A stretch of DNA of 19,395 bases from Bacteriovoracaceae bacterium UBA4573 (GTDB taxonomy: Bacteria > Bdellovibrionota > UBA1018 > UBA923), in contig DGKJ01000026.1 of NCBI GenBank assembly GCA_002387735.1, positions 1 to 19,395 on the forward strand, in the 5' to 3' direction. Each line of letters opens with the position of its first letter. Within the stretch, counting starts at the first letter, position 1. Below the pieces are notes generated by a model. That model was not told where the DNA came from. It saw only the letters and a list, made by a program, of their open reading frames with translations, and did not search any database. Below are positions 13,286 to 19,395 of this stretch, one piece after another. The position numbers were made by a program, and so were the translations under genes.

Positions 13286-14026
13286 ATGAAAACAATGCAG
13301 AGCATCGAACAACTACTGCAACATCACTTTCGGAACCCTAAACTTCTTGAAGTCGCGCTCATTCACAAGTCCTTTGGTAACGAAAACCGTGCCGAGCTTG
13401 CCACCTCAGACCGCGACAATGAACAAATGGAATTTTTGGGCGACGCGGTTCTCGACTTAGCGATCTCCGAACTCCTGCTTGAACTCTTTCCGCAACTGCC
13501 AGAGGGTGAGCTCTCTAAACTACGAGCAAGCCTCGTCAACGAACACACGCTTGCACAGGTGGCGCGTTCTCTCCAACTTGGTGACCATGTAAAACTGGGA
13601 CGTGGGGAAGACCTCACGAAGGGACGGGAAAAGGATAGTATTTTGTCGGGCACCCTAGAGGCGGTTCTAGCCGCTATTTACCGTGACGCCGGGTACGATG
13701 TAGCGAAAACTTGGGCTCACGAACGCTTTCGGGCACACGCCGCTCAAGCCGGTGCTGACGAACGAGATGGGCTACATCTTCAAGATCATAAAACCCGCTT
13801 TCAAGAAGTTGCCCAAGCGCTCTATAAAACAGCGCCGCGTTACACCGTCACTTCCGCCACTGGACCTGACCATGAAAAAACCTTCGTAATCGAAGTGTCG
13901 ATTCACAATATATTACTGGCCGAAGGTACTGGGCGAAGCAAAAAAGAAGCTGAACAACAGGCAGCAAAAAATGCGTTCGACCGTTTTGGGCCCAAACTGG
14001 GGCATCCAGATTTGAAAAAGAAATGA
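13286..14026 (+). CDS. rnc: Ribonuclease III
   Basis: RNase III cleaves double-stranded RNA and matures rRNA precursors. The signature NEQMEFLGDAVL (residues 45-56) carries acidic residues Glu46, Glu49 and Asp53. The catalytic domain ends near 150, and a double-stranded-RNA-binding domain follows from about 155 (DHKTRFQEVAQAL, then GRSKKEAEQQAAKNAFDRF). The second acidic pair of the active site, the DxxE of E. coli (Asp114, Glu117, in ILADTVEA), reads SILSGTLEA here. Glu125 is present, but the Asp position is Gly122, which is unusual for a metal ligand. The length of 246 residues is normal. I chose the ATG at 13286; an in-frame GTG at 13268 and an ATG at 13295 are alternatives, and no clear Shine-Dalgarno exists. 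The stop overlaps the next start by four bases. Gene order with era matches many bacteria. Confidence 0.94.
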   Translation: MKTMQSIEQLLQHHFRNPKLLEVALIHKSFGNENRAELATSDRDNEQMEFLGDAVLDLAISELLLELFPQLPEGELSKLRASLVNEHTLAQVARSLQLGDHVKLGRGEDLTKGREKDSILSGTLEAVLAAIYRDAGYDVAKTWAHERFRAHAAQAGADERDGLHLQDHKTRFQEVAQALYKTAPRYTVTSATGPDHEKTFVIEVSIHNILLAEGTGRSKKEAEQQAAKNAFDRFGPKLGHPDLKKK

Positions 14027-15099
14027 TTATTTCAGTATTTATTCCACACGGTGGTTGCCCCGTGCGCTGCAGCTTTTGCGATCAAAAAACGAGCGGGGGG
14101 GTGGCTGTAGCCCCCGCCGCCATTACCAAACACATCGCAGCCCATCTCGCGACTGCCGAAAAACAAACGCTCGGTTCGCCGCTGCCCGAGGTCGCTTTCT
14201 ATGGCGCTACTTTTACGGCCCTATCCACGACCTTGCAGACTACTTACCTCGATGCGGTGCTGCCGTTCATCGAGAAGGGCGAAGTGGGGGGAGTCCGCAT
14301 TAGTACTCGCCCGGACGCTATAGACTCCGCCTGGCTGTTGTTTTTGAAACAGCGCTACCGGTTGAGTACGGTTGAAATTGGTGCGCAGTCTTTTAATCCC
14401 ATCGTACTCCAACGAATGGGGCGTGGCCATTCAGTGACTGATGTGGAAGAGGCTATTAAAAAACTTAAAGACATCTCATTAACGATCGGACTGCACCTAT
14501 TGGTAGGATGCCCATCAGAAGGCCCTACGGACGATCAATTAAACCTCGACGGCGTATTAAAACTACGGCCCGATTTCGTACGTATTCACCCGCTTCTGGT
14601 GTTTAAGAAAACCGCGCTGGCCGATGACGTGATGAACCAGAATTTCGTACCGCTCGATCTTGAATCTGCAATCGAGCGCACCGCCAGGCTCGTTGCTGCC
14701 CTTGAGGCAGCTCATATTCCGGTCTTCCGTATCGGGCTTCAACCCAACGAAGTCATGAAAGACGAGTTAATGGCCGGCCCCTACCACCCTGCTTTCGGAG
14801 AACTCGTGCGATCGCGCATTTGGCGGCACCGACTGGCCGACCAGCTAAAACAAGAACGCATTCGCGAAGCCCTGGAGATTACACTGGAAATCCCCCCGCG
14901 CCTGGTAAGCCAGGTACGCGGTCAAAAAAACTGTAATATTCAATGGTTAAATAATAACTTTCAGCTAACACTTGGCGGTCAATACATGATAAAAACGCTT
15001 GGCCATGAATACCACCAATCAAACTCAACCGACGTCCTTCAGATGCGGATTCGTTACCCTGCTGGGCCTTCCGAATGCCGGCAAATCCACGCTTTTTAA
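14023..15099 (+). CDS. Elp3-like radical SAM protein
   Basis: This is a radical SAM enzyme of the Elp3/coproporphyrinogen-oxidase-like group, lacking an acetyltransferase domain. The cluster motif CxxxCxxC is at residues 12-19 (GCPVRCSFCDQ), preceded by FIPHGG. FYGATFTAL matches the SAM-binding GGE-like strand, and RISTRPDAID, EIGAQSF and GHS follow as in Elp3-type proteins. The family's conserved C-terminal piece seems to end near residue 315 (IPPRLVSQVRGQKNCNIQWLNNNF in two halves). The last 31 residues are encoded by DNA that also encodes the start of era in another frame. The gene overlaps rnc by four bases, indicating coupling. The substrate is unknown. Its place between rnc and era suggests an RNA-related role, which is inference from context only. 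Confidence 0.85.
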   Translation: MIISVFIPHGGCPVRCSFCDQKTSGGVAVAPAAITKHIAAHLATAEKQTLGSPLPEVAFYGATFTALSTTLQTTYLDAVLPFIEKGEVGGVRISTRPDAIDSAWLLFLKQRYRLSTVEIGAQSFNPIVLQRMGRGHSVTDVEEAIKKLKDISLTIGLHLLVGCPSEGPTDDQLNLDGVLKLRPDFVRIHPLLVFKKTALADDVMNQNFVPLDLESAIERTARLVAALEAAHIPVFRIGLQPNEVMKDELMAGPYHPAFGELVRSRIWRHRLADQLKQERIREALEITLEIPPRLVSQVRGQKNCNIQWLNNNFQLTLGGQYMIKTLGHEYHQSNSTDVLQMRIRYPAGPSECRQIHAF

Positions 15100-16018
15100 T
15101 AAGCTGACAGATTCCAATCTTGCCATCGTAACACCCAAGGCCCAAACCACCCGCACGCTTCTGCGGGGCCACGTCGCCAGTTCAACTTGCGAGTTTGTTG
15201 TTGTCGACACGCCAGGCTTGCAAGAAGGAACCAAGGCCTTAAACCAAGCGATCGGCCGGAACGCCGTGCGCGCAGCGGCTAATGCGATGGCCGGTGGCGA
15301 GCTCATGTTGCTTGTGATCGATGCTCCCAGTTTGGGAGCCCAACTCAGAGACCACAAATCTCACACGCCGCCAATGTTGCTGGCGCTCGAGCGCATCGTT
15401 ACTGCGTCTTTTGAAAACGTTGACCTCCCACTTAAAGTTCGGGTCATTCCAGTGTTCAACAAAGCTGACCTTGTGCGGAAGCCAGAACATCGCACCGAAA
15501 TCGAAAATACGGTGACCACCTTCGCAACACGTTTGTTTTCAGATCTCCAATCGGGACTCTGGCTGTCGTCCCATACGGAGAGCGGAATTTCAGAGTTACT
15601 TGAAACGATCGAAGCCAATTTACCGGCCGGAAACCCTGGCGAACTCTTCGAGAGCGATACACTCACGGATCAGGCCACTCGCACGATTGCAGCCGAATAC
15701 ATTCGCGAACAGTGCTTCTTGCAATTGGGCGACGAACTGCCGTATTCCACCGCAGTGGAGATTGAGACTTTCGACGAATCCGACCCAGCCCTCACTCGAA
15801 TTCAGGCAACCATTTTTGTAGAAAAAGAAAGTCAAAAGGGTATGGTCATCGGTTCGGGAGCAAAAAAAATCAAAGCCATCGGCACAAAATCGCGGGAACG
15901 TATTGAAGCGCTGATTGAACGTAAAGCCTTTTTAGGACTTAAAGTTAAAGTATCGGCCAACTGGGCTGGAAAAAGTGCGTTGGTGGAGCGCTTTGGGTAC
16001 GGAGAAGTTTCTTTATGA
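15005..16018 (+). CDS. era: GTPase Era
   Basis: Era is an essential GTPase that binds the 3' end of 16S rRNA and promotes small-subunit maturation. G motifs are G1 GLPNAGKST (21-29), the switch region PKAQTTR (44-50), G3 DTPG (68-71) and G4 NKAD (152-155). The C-terminal KH domain carries VIGSGAKKIKAIG, where the family usually reads GKGG, so the last Gly of the GxxG-type loop is Ala. With 337 residues it is about 35 longer than typical Era; part of the excess lies before G4 (about 110-145). The ATG at 15005 is the first good start, and a TTG at 14999 is less likely. The first 95 bases, including the whole P-loop, overlap the radical SAM gene. der starts within the stop codon. Era is preferred to other TrmE-Era GTPases because of the KH domain. 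Confidence 0.93.
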   Translation: MNTTNQTQPTSFRCGFVTLLGLPNAGKSTLFNKLTDSNLAIVTPKAQTTRTLLRGHVASSTCEFVVVDTPGLQEGTKALNQAIGRNAVRAAANAMAGGELMLLVIDAPSLGAQLRDHKSHTPPMLLALERIVTASFENVDLPLKVRVIPVFNKADLVRKPEHRTEIENTVTTFATRLFSDLQSGLWLSSHTESGISELLETIEANLPAGNPGELFESDTLTDQATRTIAAEYIREQCFLQLGDELPYSTAVEIETFDESDPALTRIQATIFVEKESQKGMVIGSGAKKIKAIGTKSRERIEALIERKAFLGLKVKVSANWAGKSALVERFGYGEVSL

Positions 16019-17412
16019 AAAAAGTCTGTCTCGTCGGCCGACCCAACGTTGGGAAAAGTTCTCTTTTTAATCGTCTGATCGGCCGCAGAAAAGCGCTTGT
16101 CCTTGATCAGCCAGGAGTAACCCGAGACGTCGTGCTAGCGGAACTGGAGTTAGATGCGGGCACTGTGCAGCTGGCGGATCTGGCGGGGCTCGAGTCGGAT
16201 CTCTCGCGAAGAGACCGTTCACCACGCGCAGAGCTTGCTCGCCTTGCACAAGAAGCCGCACTTGATTACCTAAAAAAATCGGATCTTGTTTTGTTCGTTG
16301 TAGATGCTCGATCGCCGCTCACTCCCCACGACGAACACCTTTCGACGCTAGTTCGAATGTCCGGAAAATCGGTGATCATGGTGCTATCGAAAGTAGAAGG
16401 TAAAGTCGAAGATCTCGCTCGTATGGAAACTGCGGCTCTCGGCTGGGAACATGTGCTTTGCACTTCGGCCGAGCATAATCTTGGAATTTCTGATCTTAAA
16501 GATGCCATCGCCGGAGCGCTCGAATTATCTAGTGATGAGCCCAACGAAACGCTCGAGGAATCAGTCGCCAAAACTCCGGAAGCTAGGGGACTCACGAAAG
16601 AGCGCCCTATTCGCATGGCAGTGTATGGCCGCCCAAACGTAGGGAAAAGCACACTTGTAAATTATTTACTGGGCGAAAAACGAATGATCACCTCGCCAAT
16701 CGCTGGCACTACAGTAGATACGGTCGACAGTGATTTCGAAAAAGACGGTCGCTATTACCGCATTTTAGACACCGCAGGCATTCGCCGTAAAAGCAAGACC
16801 GACGCAGGTGTAGAAGTACTTAGCGTTGTAAAAGCAATCCGTTCTGTGGTCGACGTCGATATCGCTTTGTTTTTGATTGATGGGTACGAAGGCATTACCG
16901 ATCAAGACGAAAAAATCGCCGGCGAATTGCGCGATTCGGGCCGTCCCATAGTGTTGATCGTCAACAAATGGGACCTCTGTGGCGTAACCAAGGAAGACTA
17001 CGCCAAGCGTTTGCGAGATAATTTAGATTTTCTAGATTATGCACCGATTTTGTTTATCTGCGCGGAAAAGGGCGAGGGGATTGAACCGCTCTTTGATTTG
17101 ATCGATGAAATGGTACGCGCACGGCAATTCGTCGCACCCACGGGCGAACTCAATCGTTTTATCGAAATGGTCGAAGGATGCAATGTAGCCGGCGATGCAA
17201 AGCTGTATTACGCAAGTCAAACCCAGGTAAGCCCACCTACCATTACATTTTTAGTAAACGACCCCAAAAATGTACGTTTTTCCTACGAACGTTATCTTCG
17301 AAACGAACTTCGAAATCGCTATAACTGGATGGGAAGCCCGATACGATTAGTCTTTAAGGCTAGATCTCGCAGTCCTTCAAAAAAATCGCGTGGTTCTTCC
17401 GCGCAGCGCTAA
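16015..17412 (+). CDS. der: Ribosome biogenesis GTPase Der (EngA)
   Basis: Der carries two tandem GTPase domains and a KH-like domain and acts in 50S subunit assembly. Domain 1 has G1 GRPNVGKSS (8-16), PGVTRD, G3 DLAG (55-58, usually DTGG) and SKVE (125-128) where NKxD is expected. Domain 2 is canonical, with GRPNVGKST (205-213), DTAG (252-255) and NKWD (317-320). The KH-like domain runs from about 370 to 450 (NVRFSYERYLRNELRNRY, then GSPIRLVFKAR), followed by a basic Ser/Arg/Lys tail. The 465-residue length is normal. The ATG overlaps the era stop by four bases, so rnc, the radical SAM gene, era and der look like one transcription unit. It ends 24 bases from a convergent gene with no obvious terminator. 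Confidence 0.96.
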   Translation: MKKVCLVGRPNVGKSSLFNRLIGRRKALVLDQPGVTRDVVLAELELDAGTVQLADLAGLESDLSRRDRSPRAELARLAQEAALDYLKKSDLVLFVVDARSPLTPHDEHLSTLVRMSGKSVIMVLSKVEGKVEDLARMETAALGWEHVLCTSAEHNLGISDLKDAIAGALELSSDEPNETLEESVAKTPEARGLTKERPIRMAVYGRPNVGKSTLVNYLLGEKRMITSPIAGTTVDTVDSDFEKDGRYYRILDTAGIRRKSKTDAGVEVLSVVKAIRSVVDVDIALFLIDGYEGITDQDEKIAGELRDSGRPIVLIVNKWDLCGVTKEDYAKRLRDNLDFLDYAPILFICAEKGEGIEPLFDLIDEMVRARQFVAPTGELNRFIEMVEGCNVAGDAKLYYASQTQVSPPTITFLVNDPKNVRFSYERYLRNELRNRYNWMGSPIRLVFKARSRSPSKKSRGSSAQR

Positions 17413-17436
17413 GTGCGATTCAGTTCGTGAGTTAGA

Positions 17437-18333
17437 CTACCAAGTCCACATCAGTGCGATGCCCGCGGTAATCCAAGTTCCTGTTTTATCATTCACAGTG
17501 GGAGCATAGCGATTATCGTATTGATCGGAGAACTGCACTAAGTGAGCCAACGCCTCGAGTTGCAAGTAGGTTTTTCTAGGTTTAATCGTGAGTTCAAAAC
17601 CCATACCGAAGTTCATGCCAAAAGCATTCACCTTTTCGGTCGACGTCGCGCCGCTGGTACCCTGGGAGTCTACCGCAGTTTTATTGTCGGACCGAGAGTA
17701 CATTCCACCACCAACGATCATATGAGGCCCTACAAATGTAATTGGAGCCGATAGATCGCGAGTGTCGAAGTAGTATTTTACCTGAAACAAAATTCGAAAA
17801 AGATTGGTGTCCACCAATTCCGAGTTACCGCTACTTACGGGGAGATTGTAATTGTGTTTACTGTTCTGCAGCGCAACCTGGAGAGCGACCTGAAAATCGA
17901 ACCAATAGGCCAGACGCCCGTCGATCATCGGAAATCCGCCCTGGTAAAGCTTGCCTGAGTTTCCAGTTGCAGTTGTGAGTCCTGTGCCCAAACCAACGCC
18001 GAAAAAGCGACCGAACTGAAAAAATTTTTCGTCATTTGCTTCATCTTCGGCGGCGTCGAATTCGCCATACTCCGAAAACGGCCCCGATATTGGGCCATCA
18101 CTAGTGGGTTCGTCGTCAGGAGCAGCTGCGCGTTTGGCTGCACCTACTGCTTCGTATTCATCAACAGCCTTCGCGAGAGTCGGGGACAGCAAACCCAGCA
18201 ACAGCCAAGCGCTCACCAGGCAAGTCCCGAATGATCTGTGCAGTATTGGCTTAAAAATAAAAATGCATCCCCGCGTGCAAGAAGGTAAATCCAATTGTTT
18301 TAAGAACAAACGTGTTCGTAATATTCGAGCCAC
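17437..18333 (-). CDS. Outer-membrane beta-barrel protein, start uncertain
   Basis: This exported protein has no named family I can assign. A hydrophobic signal core (LVSAWLLLGLLSPTLAKA) is followed by an acidic low-complexity linker and then about 190 residues of alternating amphipathic strands, such as FFGVGLGTGLTTATG, FQVALQVALQNS, FRILFQVKYYF, HMIVGGGMYS and ITAGIALMWTW. It ends in Trp, as outer-membrane barrels inserted by BAM often do. The GTG at 18333 gives a 55-residue leader overlapping the upstream gene by 83 bases, which is unusually long. The first part may not be translated, and the signal peptide would look normal if translation began near 18243-18264, where only non-canonical codons (ATT, CTG) exist. 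Translational coupling to the upstream barrel gene is likely. A porin-like or structural role is possible. Confidence 0.75.
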   Translation of the reverse strand: MARILRTRLFLKQLDLPSCTRGCIFIFKPILHRSFGTCLVSAWLLLGLLSPTLAKAVDEYEAVGAAKRAAAPDDEPTSDGPISGPFSEYGEFDAAEDEANDEKFFQFGRFFGVGLGTGLTTATGNSGKLYQGGFPMIDGRLAYWFDFQVALQVALQNSKHNYNLPVSSGNSELVDTNLFRILFQVKYYFDTRDLSAPITFVGPHMIVGGGMYSRSDNKTAVDSQGTSGATSTEKVNAFGMNFGMGFELTIKPRKTYLQLEALAHLVQFSDQYDNRYAPTVNDKTGTWITAGIALMWTW

Positions 18334-18739
18334 TCACTCCTGTTTCGAAGGAAAGCCCAAGGCTGTCGACTCCGGGTATGAAAAACTCGGCCCCGAGCAC
18401 CCCGAGAATTTCTATTCCCGAACGTTCGTCATGCTTTAGATAGGCCAGGGCGAGCGCGCTGTAAAAATTGAGATTGGTTTCAAAAAAAATATTCTTAAAA
18501 ATTTTACCCGAAAAAACCACATCGGCTCGGTCGGCGGTTGAGAACCCGAGCGCCGTTGCAATGTGAAGATCTTTGGTTAGTCCATACTTGGCGCTCAGTG
18601 CCGGTACGCCATTGGAATATTGATCAACAAATCCGATCCCGAGTCGACTCCGTAAATCCTTGGCTAAAACACTCGTGGCGAGCAAATTGGCAAGCACCAA
18701 AAACATCGCAACCATTCGAAAATGCTTGAAAAGTCTCAT
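18251..18739 (-). CDS. Small outer-membrane beta-barrel protein
   Basis: This 162-residue exported protein has a clear signal peptide: MRLFKHFR, a hydrophobic core, and probable cleavage after SVLA near residue 26. The mature part consists of short strands with turns (RLGIGFVDQYSNG, SAKYGLTKDLHIATALGFS, FETNLNFYSALALAYL, GVLGAEFFIPG, LGLSFETGVSG) and ends with a terminal Phe after GMHFY. This fits a six- to eight-stranded outer-membrane barrel. I do not recognise a specific family. The ATG start has only a weak, very close AAGG. It is the first gene of a minus-strand pair with the next barrel gene and is divergent, by 58 bases, from the TPR gene. Confidence 0.8.
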   Translation of the reverse strand: MRLFKHFRMVAMFLVLANLLATSVLAKDLRSRLGIGFVDQYSNGVPALSAKYGLTKDLHIATALGFSTADRADVVFSGKIFKNIFFETNLNFYSALALAYLKHDERSGIEILGVLGAEFFIPGVDSLGLSFETGVSGSNITNTFVLKTIGFTFLHAGMHFYF

Positions 18740-18797
18740 ACCTTAAGGGTACTCGAATAGTAACTTTTTAAAAGTAATTTCTGTGACGGGAGACACC

Positions 18798-19395
18798 ATG
18801 TCTACGACCTACGACCTGGATCGAAAATCGCTGCGCCGCGCTGATTTTTTTCTACGAAAAGCCAATGCCCTGGTAGCTGCGGCAAAAAAAAATACCAAGG
18901 CTCTTGTGGTTGCTGGGGGGGGCCTTTTTTTGGTGGGTCTTGGGTTCACCGGGTTTAAGATTTGGCAAAACCAACAAGAACTTAAAGGTGCAGCAGAGTT
19001 CTATCGCATCGAAAAAGCTCTAGCGGAAATTTTGCGGGCTCATCCCAAAACAGACGCTAATTGGAAAGCTAAAGTTGACTCCTTCGCTTTGGAAGCGAAA
19101 AAGCCTGCCCTCGATGCACGTTTTACTAGCGCCTCATTTAATATTTTCTTGTTGTTGGGTGATGTTTATTTTGATCGCGGAGAATTCATTGAAGCCTTTT
19201 CCTATTATCGAAACGCTGTCGAAGAAGCTAAATCACGTCACGCGAAAGCTGCGGCGTTAGTTTCGGCTGCCTATGCCGCAGAAAATCTAAAAAACTCTGA
19301 CGAAGCGATTGCCATTCTTCGCCAAGTAGTTGCATCAGGCGTAAAAGAAGTAAAAGCCGATGCAATGTTAGCCTTGGCGCGCAATCTTTTTCAAA
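18798..19395 (+). CDS. Membrane-anchored TPR protein, YfgM-like, truncated by the window edge
   Basis: The frame stays open from the ATG at 18798 to the end of the window (199 codons), so the stop is outside. A good Shine-Dalgarno (GGGAG, 18788-18792) lies five bases before the start. Residues 1-34 are polar and basic and probably cytoplasmic. Residues 35-56 form one transmembrane helix (ALVVAGGGLFLVGLGF). The rest is made of helical repeats with TPR features, such as GDVYFDRGEFIEAFSYYRNAVEEA followed by AKAAALVSAAYAAENLKNSDEAIAILRQVV in successive helices. This layout, with a short N-terminal tail, one membrane helix and a periplasmic TPR domain, is that of YfgM, which accompanies bamB and der in gammaproteobacteria. 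Here der is nearby, but the intervening genes are different. YfgM assists periplasmic folding at the Sec translocon; applying that role here is inference. Confidence 0.8.
   Translation, partial: MSTTYDLDRKSLRRADFFLRKANALVAAAKKNTKALVVAGGGLFLVGLGFTGFKIWQNQQELKGAAEFYRIEKALAEILRAHPKTDANWKAKVDSFALEAKKPALDARFTSASFNIFLLLGDVYFDRGEFIEAFSYYRNAVEEAKSRHAKAAALVSAAYAAENLKNSDEAIAILRQVVASGVKEVKADAMLALARNLFQ

Noticed and set aside
18763..18775. Perfect A/T-rich palindrome (ACTTTT-T-AAAAGT) between the divergent barrel and TPR genes
   Set aside because: Short, built almost wholly of A and T, and expected by chance in an AT-rich spacer; no second copy seen.
1..19395. Search for defence systems, CRISPR arrays, insertion sequences, tRNA or rRNA genes
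   Set aside because: No repeat arrays, transposase motifs, terminal repeats or cloverleaf-like segments were seen; nearly all sequence is explained by housekeeping or exported-protein genes.

Overview
The window is a compact, gene-dense, roughly 50% GC stretch of a Gram-negative chromosome with no sign of mobile DNA. Cell-wall precursor, RNA-modification and ribosome-biogenesis genes alternate with exported proteins and small outer-membrane barrels. That mix fits a Bdellovibrio-like or other former 'deltaproteobacterial' lineage, but this placement is an inference from gene style, not a proven assignment.

Layout. (1) 1-2538, plus strand: the 3' end of glmM, a bifunctional nnr (NAD(P)HX epimerase/dehydratase) and tsaE, butted or overlapping as an operon. 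(2) 2535-3482, minus strand: an unrecognised protein with a long disordered N-terminus and a compact C-terminal domain. (3) 3483-3723: a divergent control region with a 31-bp inverted repeat (3621-3651). (4) 3724-11001, plus strand: an Rrf2 regulator without any cysteine, a cysteine desulfurase, a 984-residue exported protein of unknown function, the tRNA 2-thiouridylase MnmA and the tRNA methylthiotransferase MtaB. (5) 11017-13086, minus strand: an exported 5'-nucleotidase/UshA-type phosphoesterase with an extra C-terminal domain. (6) 13087-13285: a divergent spacer with two terminator-like hairpins. (7) 13286-17412, plus strand: rnc, an Elp3-like radical SAM gene, era and der, overlapping by 4, 95 and 4 bases. 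(8) 17437-18739, minus strand: two overlapping genes for exported beta-barrel proteins. (9) 18798 to the end: a truncated gene for a membrane-anchored TPR protein resembling YfgM.

How the genes fit together. Region 4 is a sulfur-relay and tRNA-thiolation block. The desulfurase can supply persulfide sulfur to MnmA (s2U34), and its order with an Rrf2 gene in front and mnmA behind recalls cymR-yrvO-mnmA of Bacillus. MtaB (ms2t6A37) acts on the t6A whose synthesis needs TsaE, encoded 7 kb upstream. Region 7 groups RNase III with the ribosome-assembly GTPases Era and Der.

The most notable points are the cysteine-free IscR-like regulator beside a matching inverted repeat, the unknown exported protein embedded in the sulfur operon, the overprinting of the Era P-loop by the radical SAM tail, and substitutions at conserved positions in RNase III, Der and GlmM. 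I saw no CRISPR array, insertion sequence, rRNA or tRNA gene.
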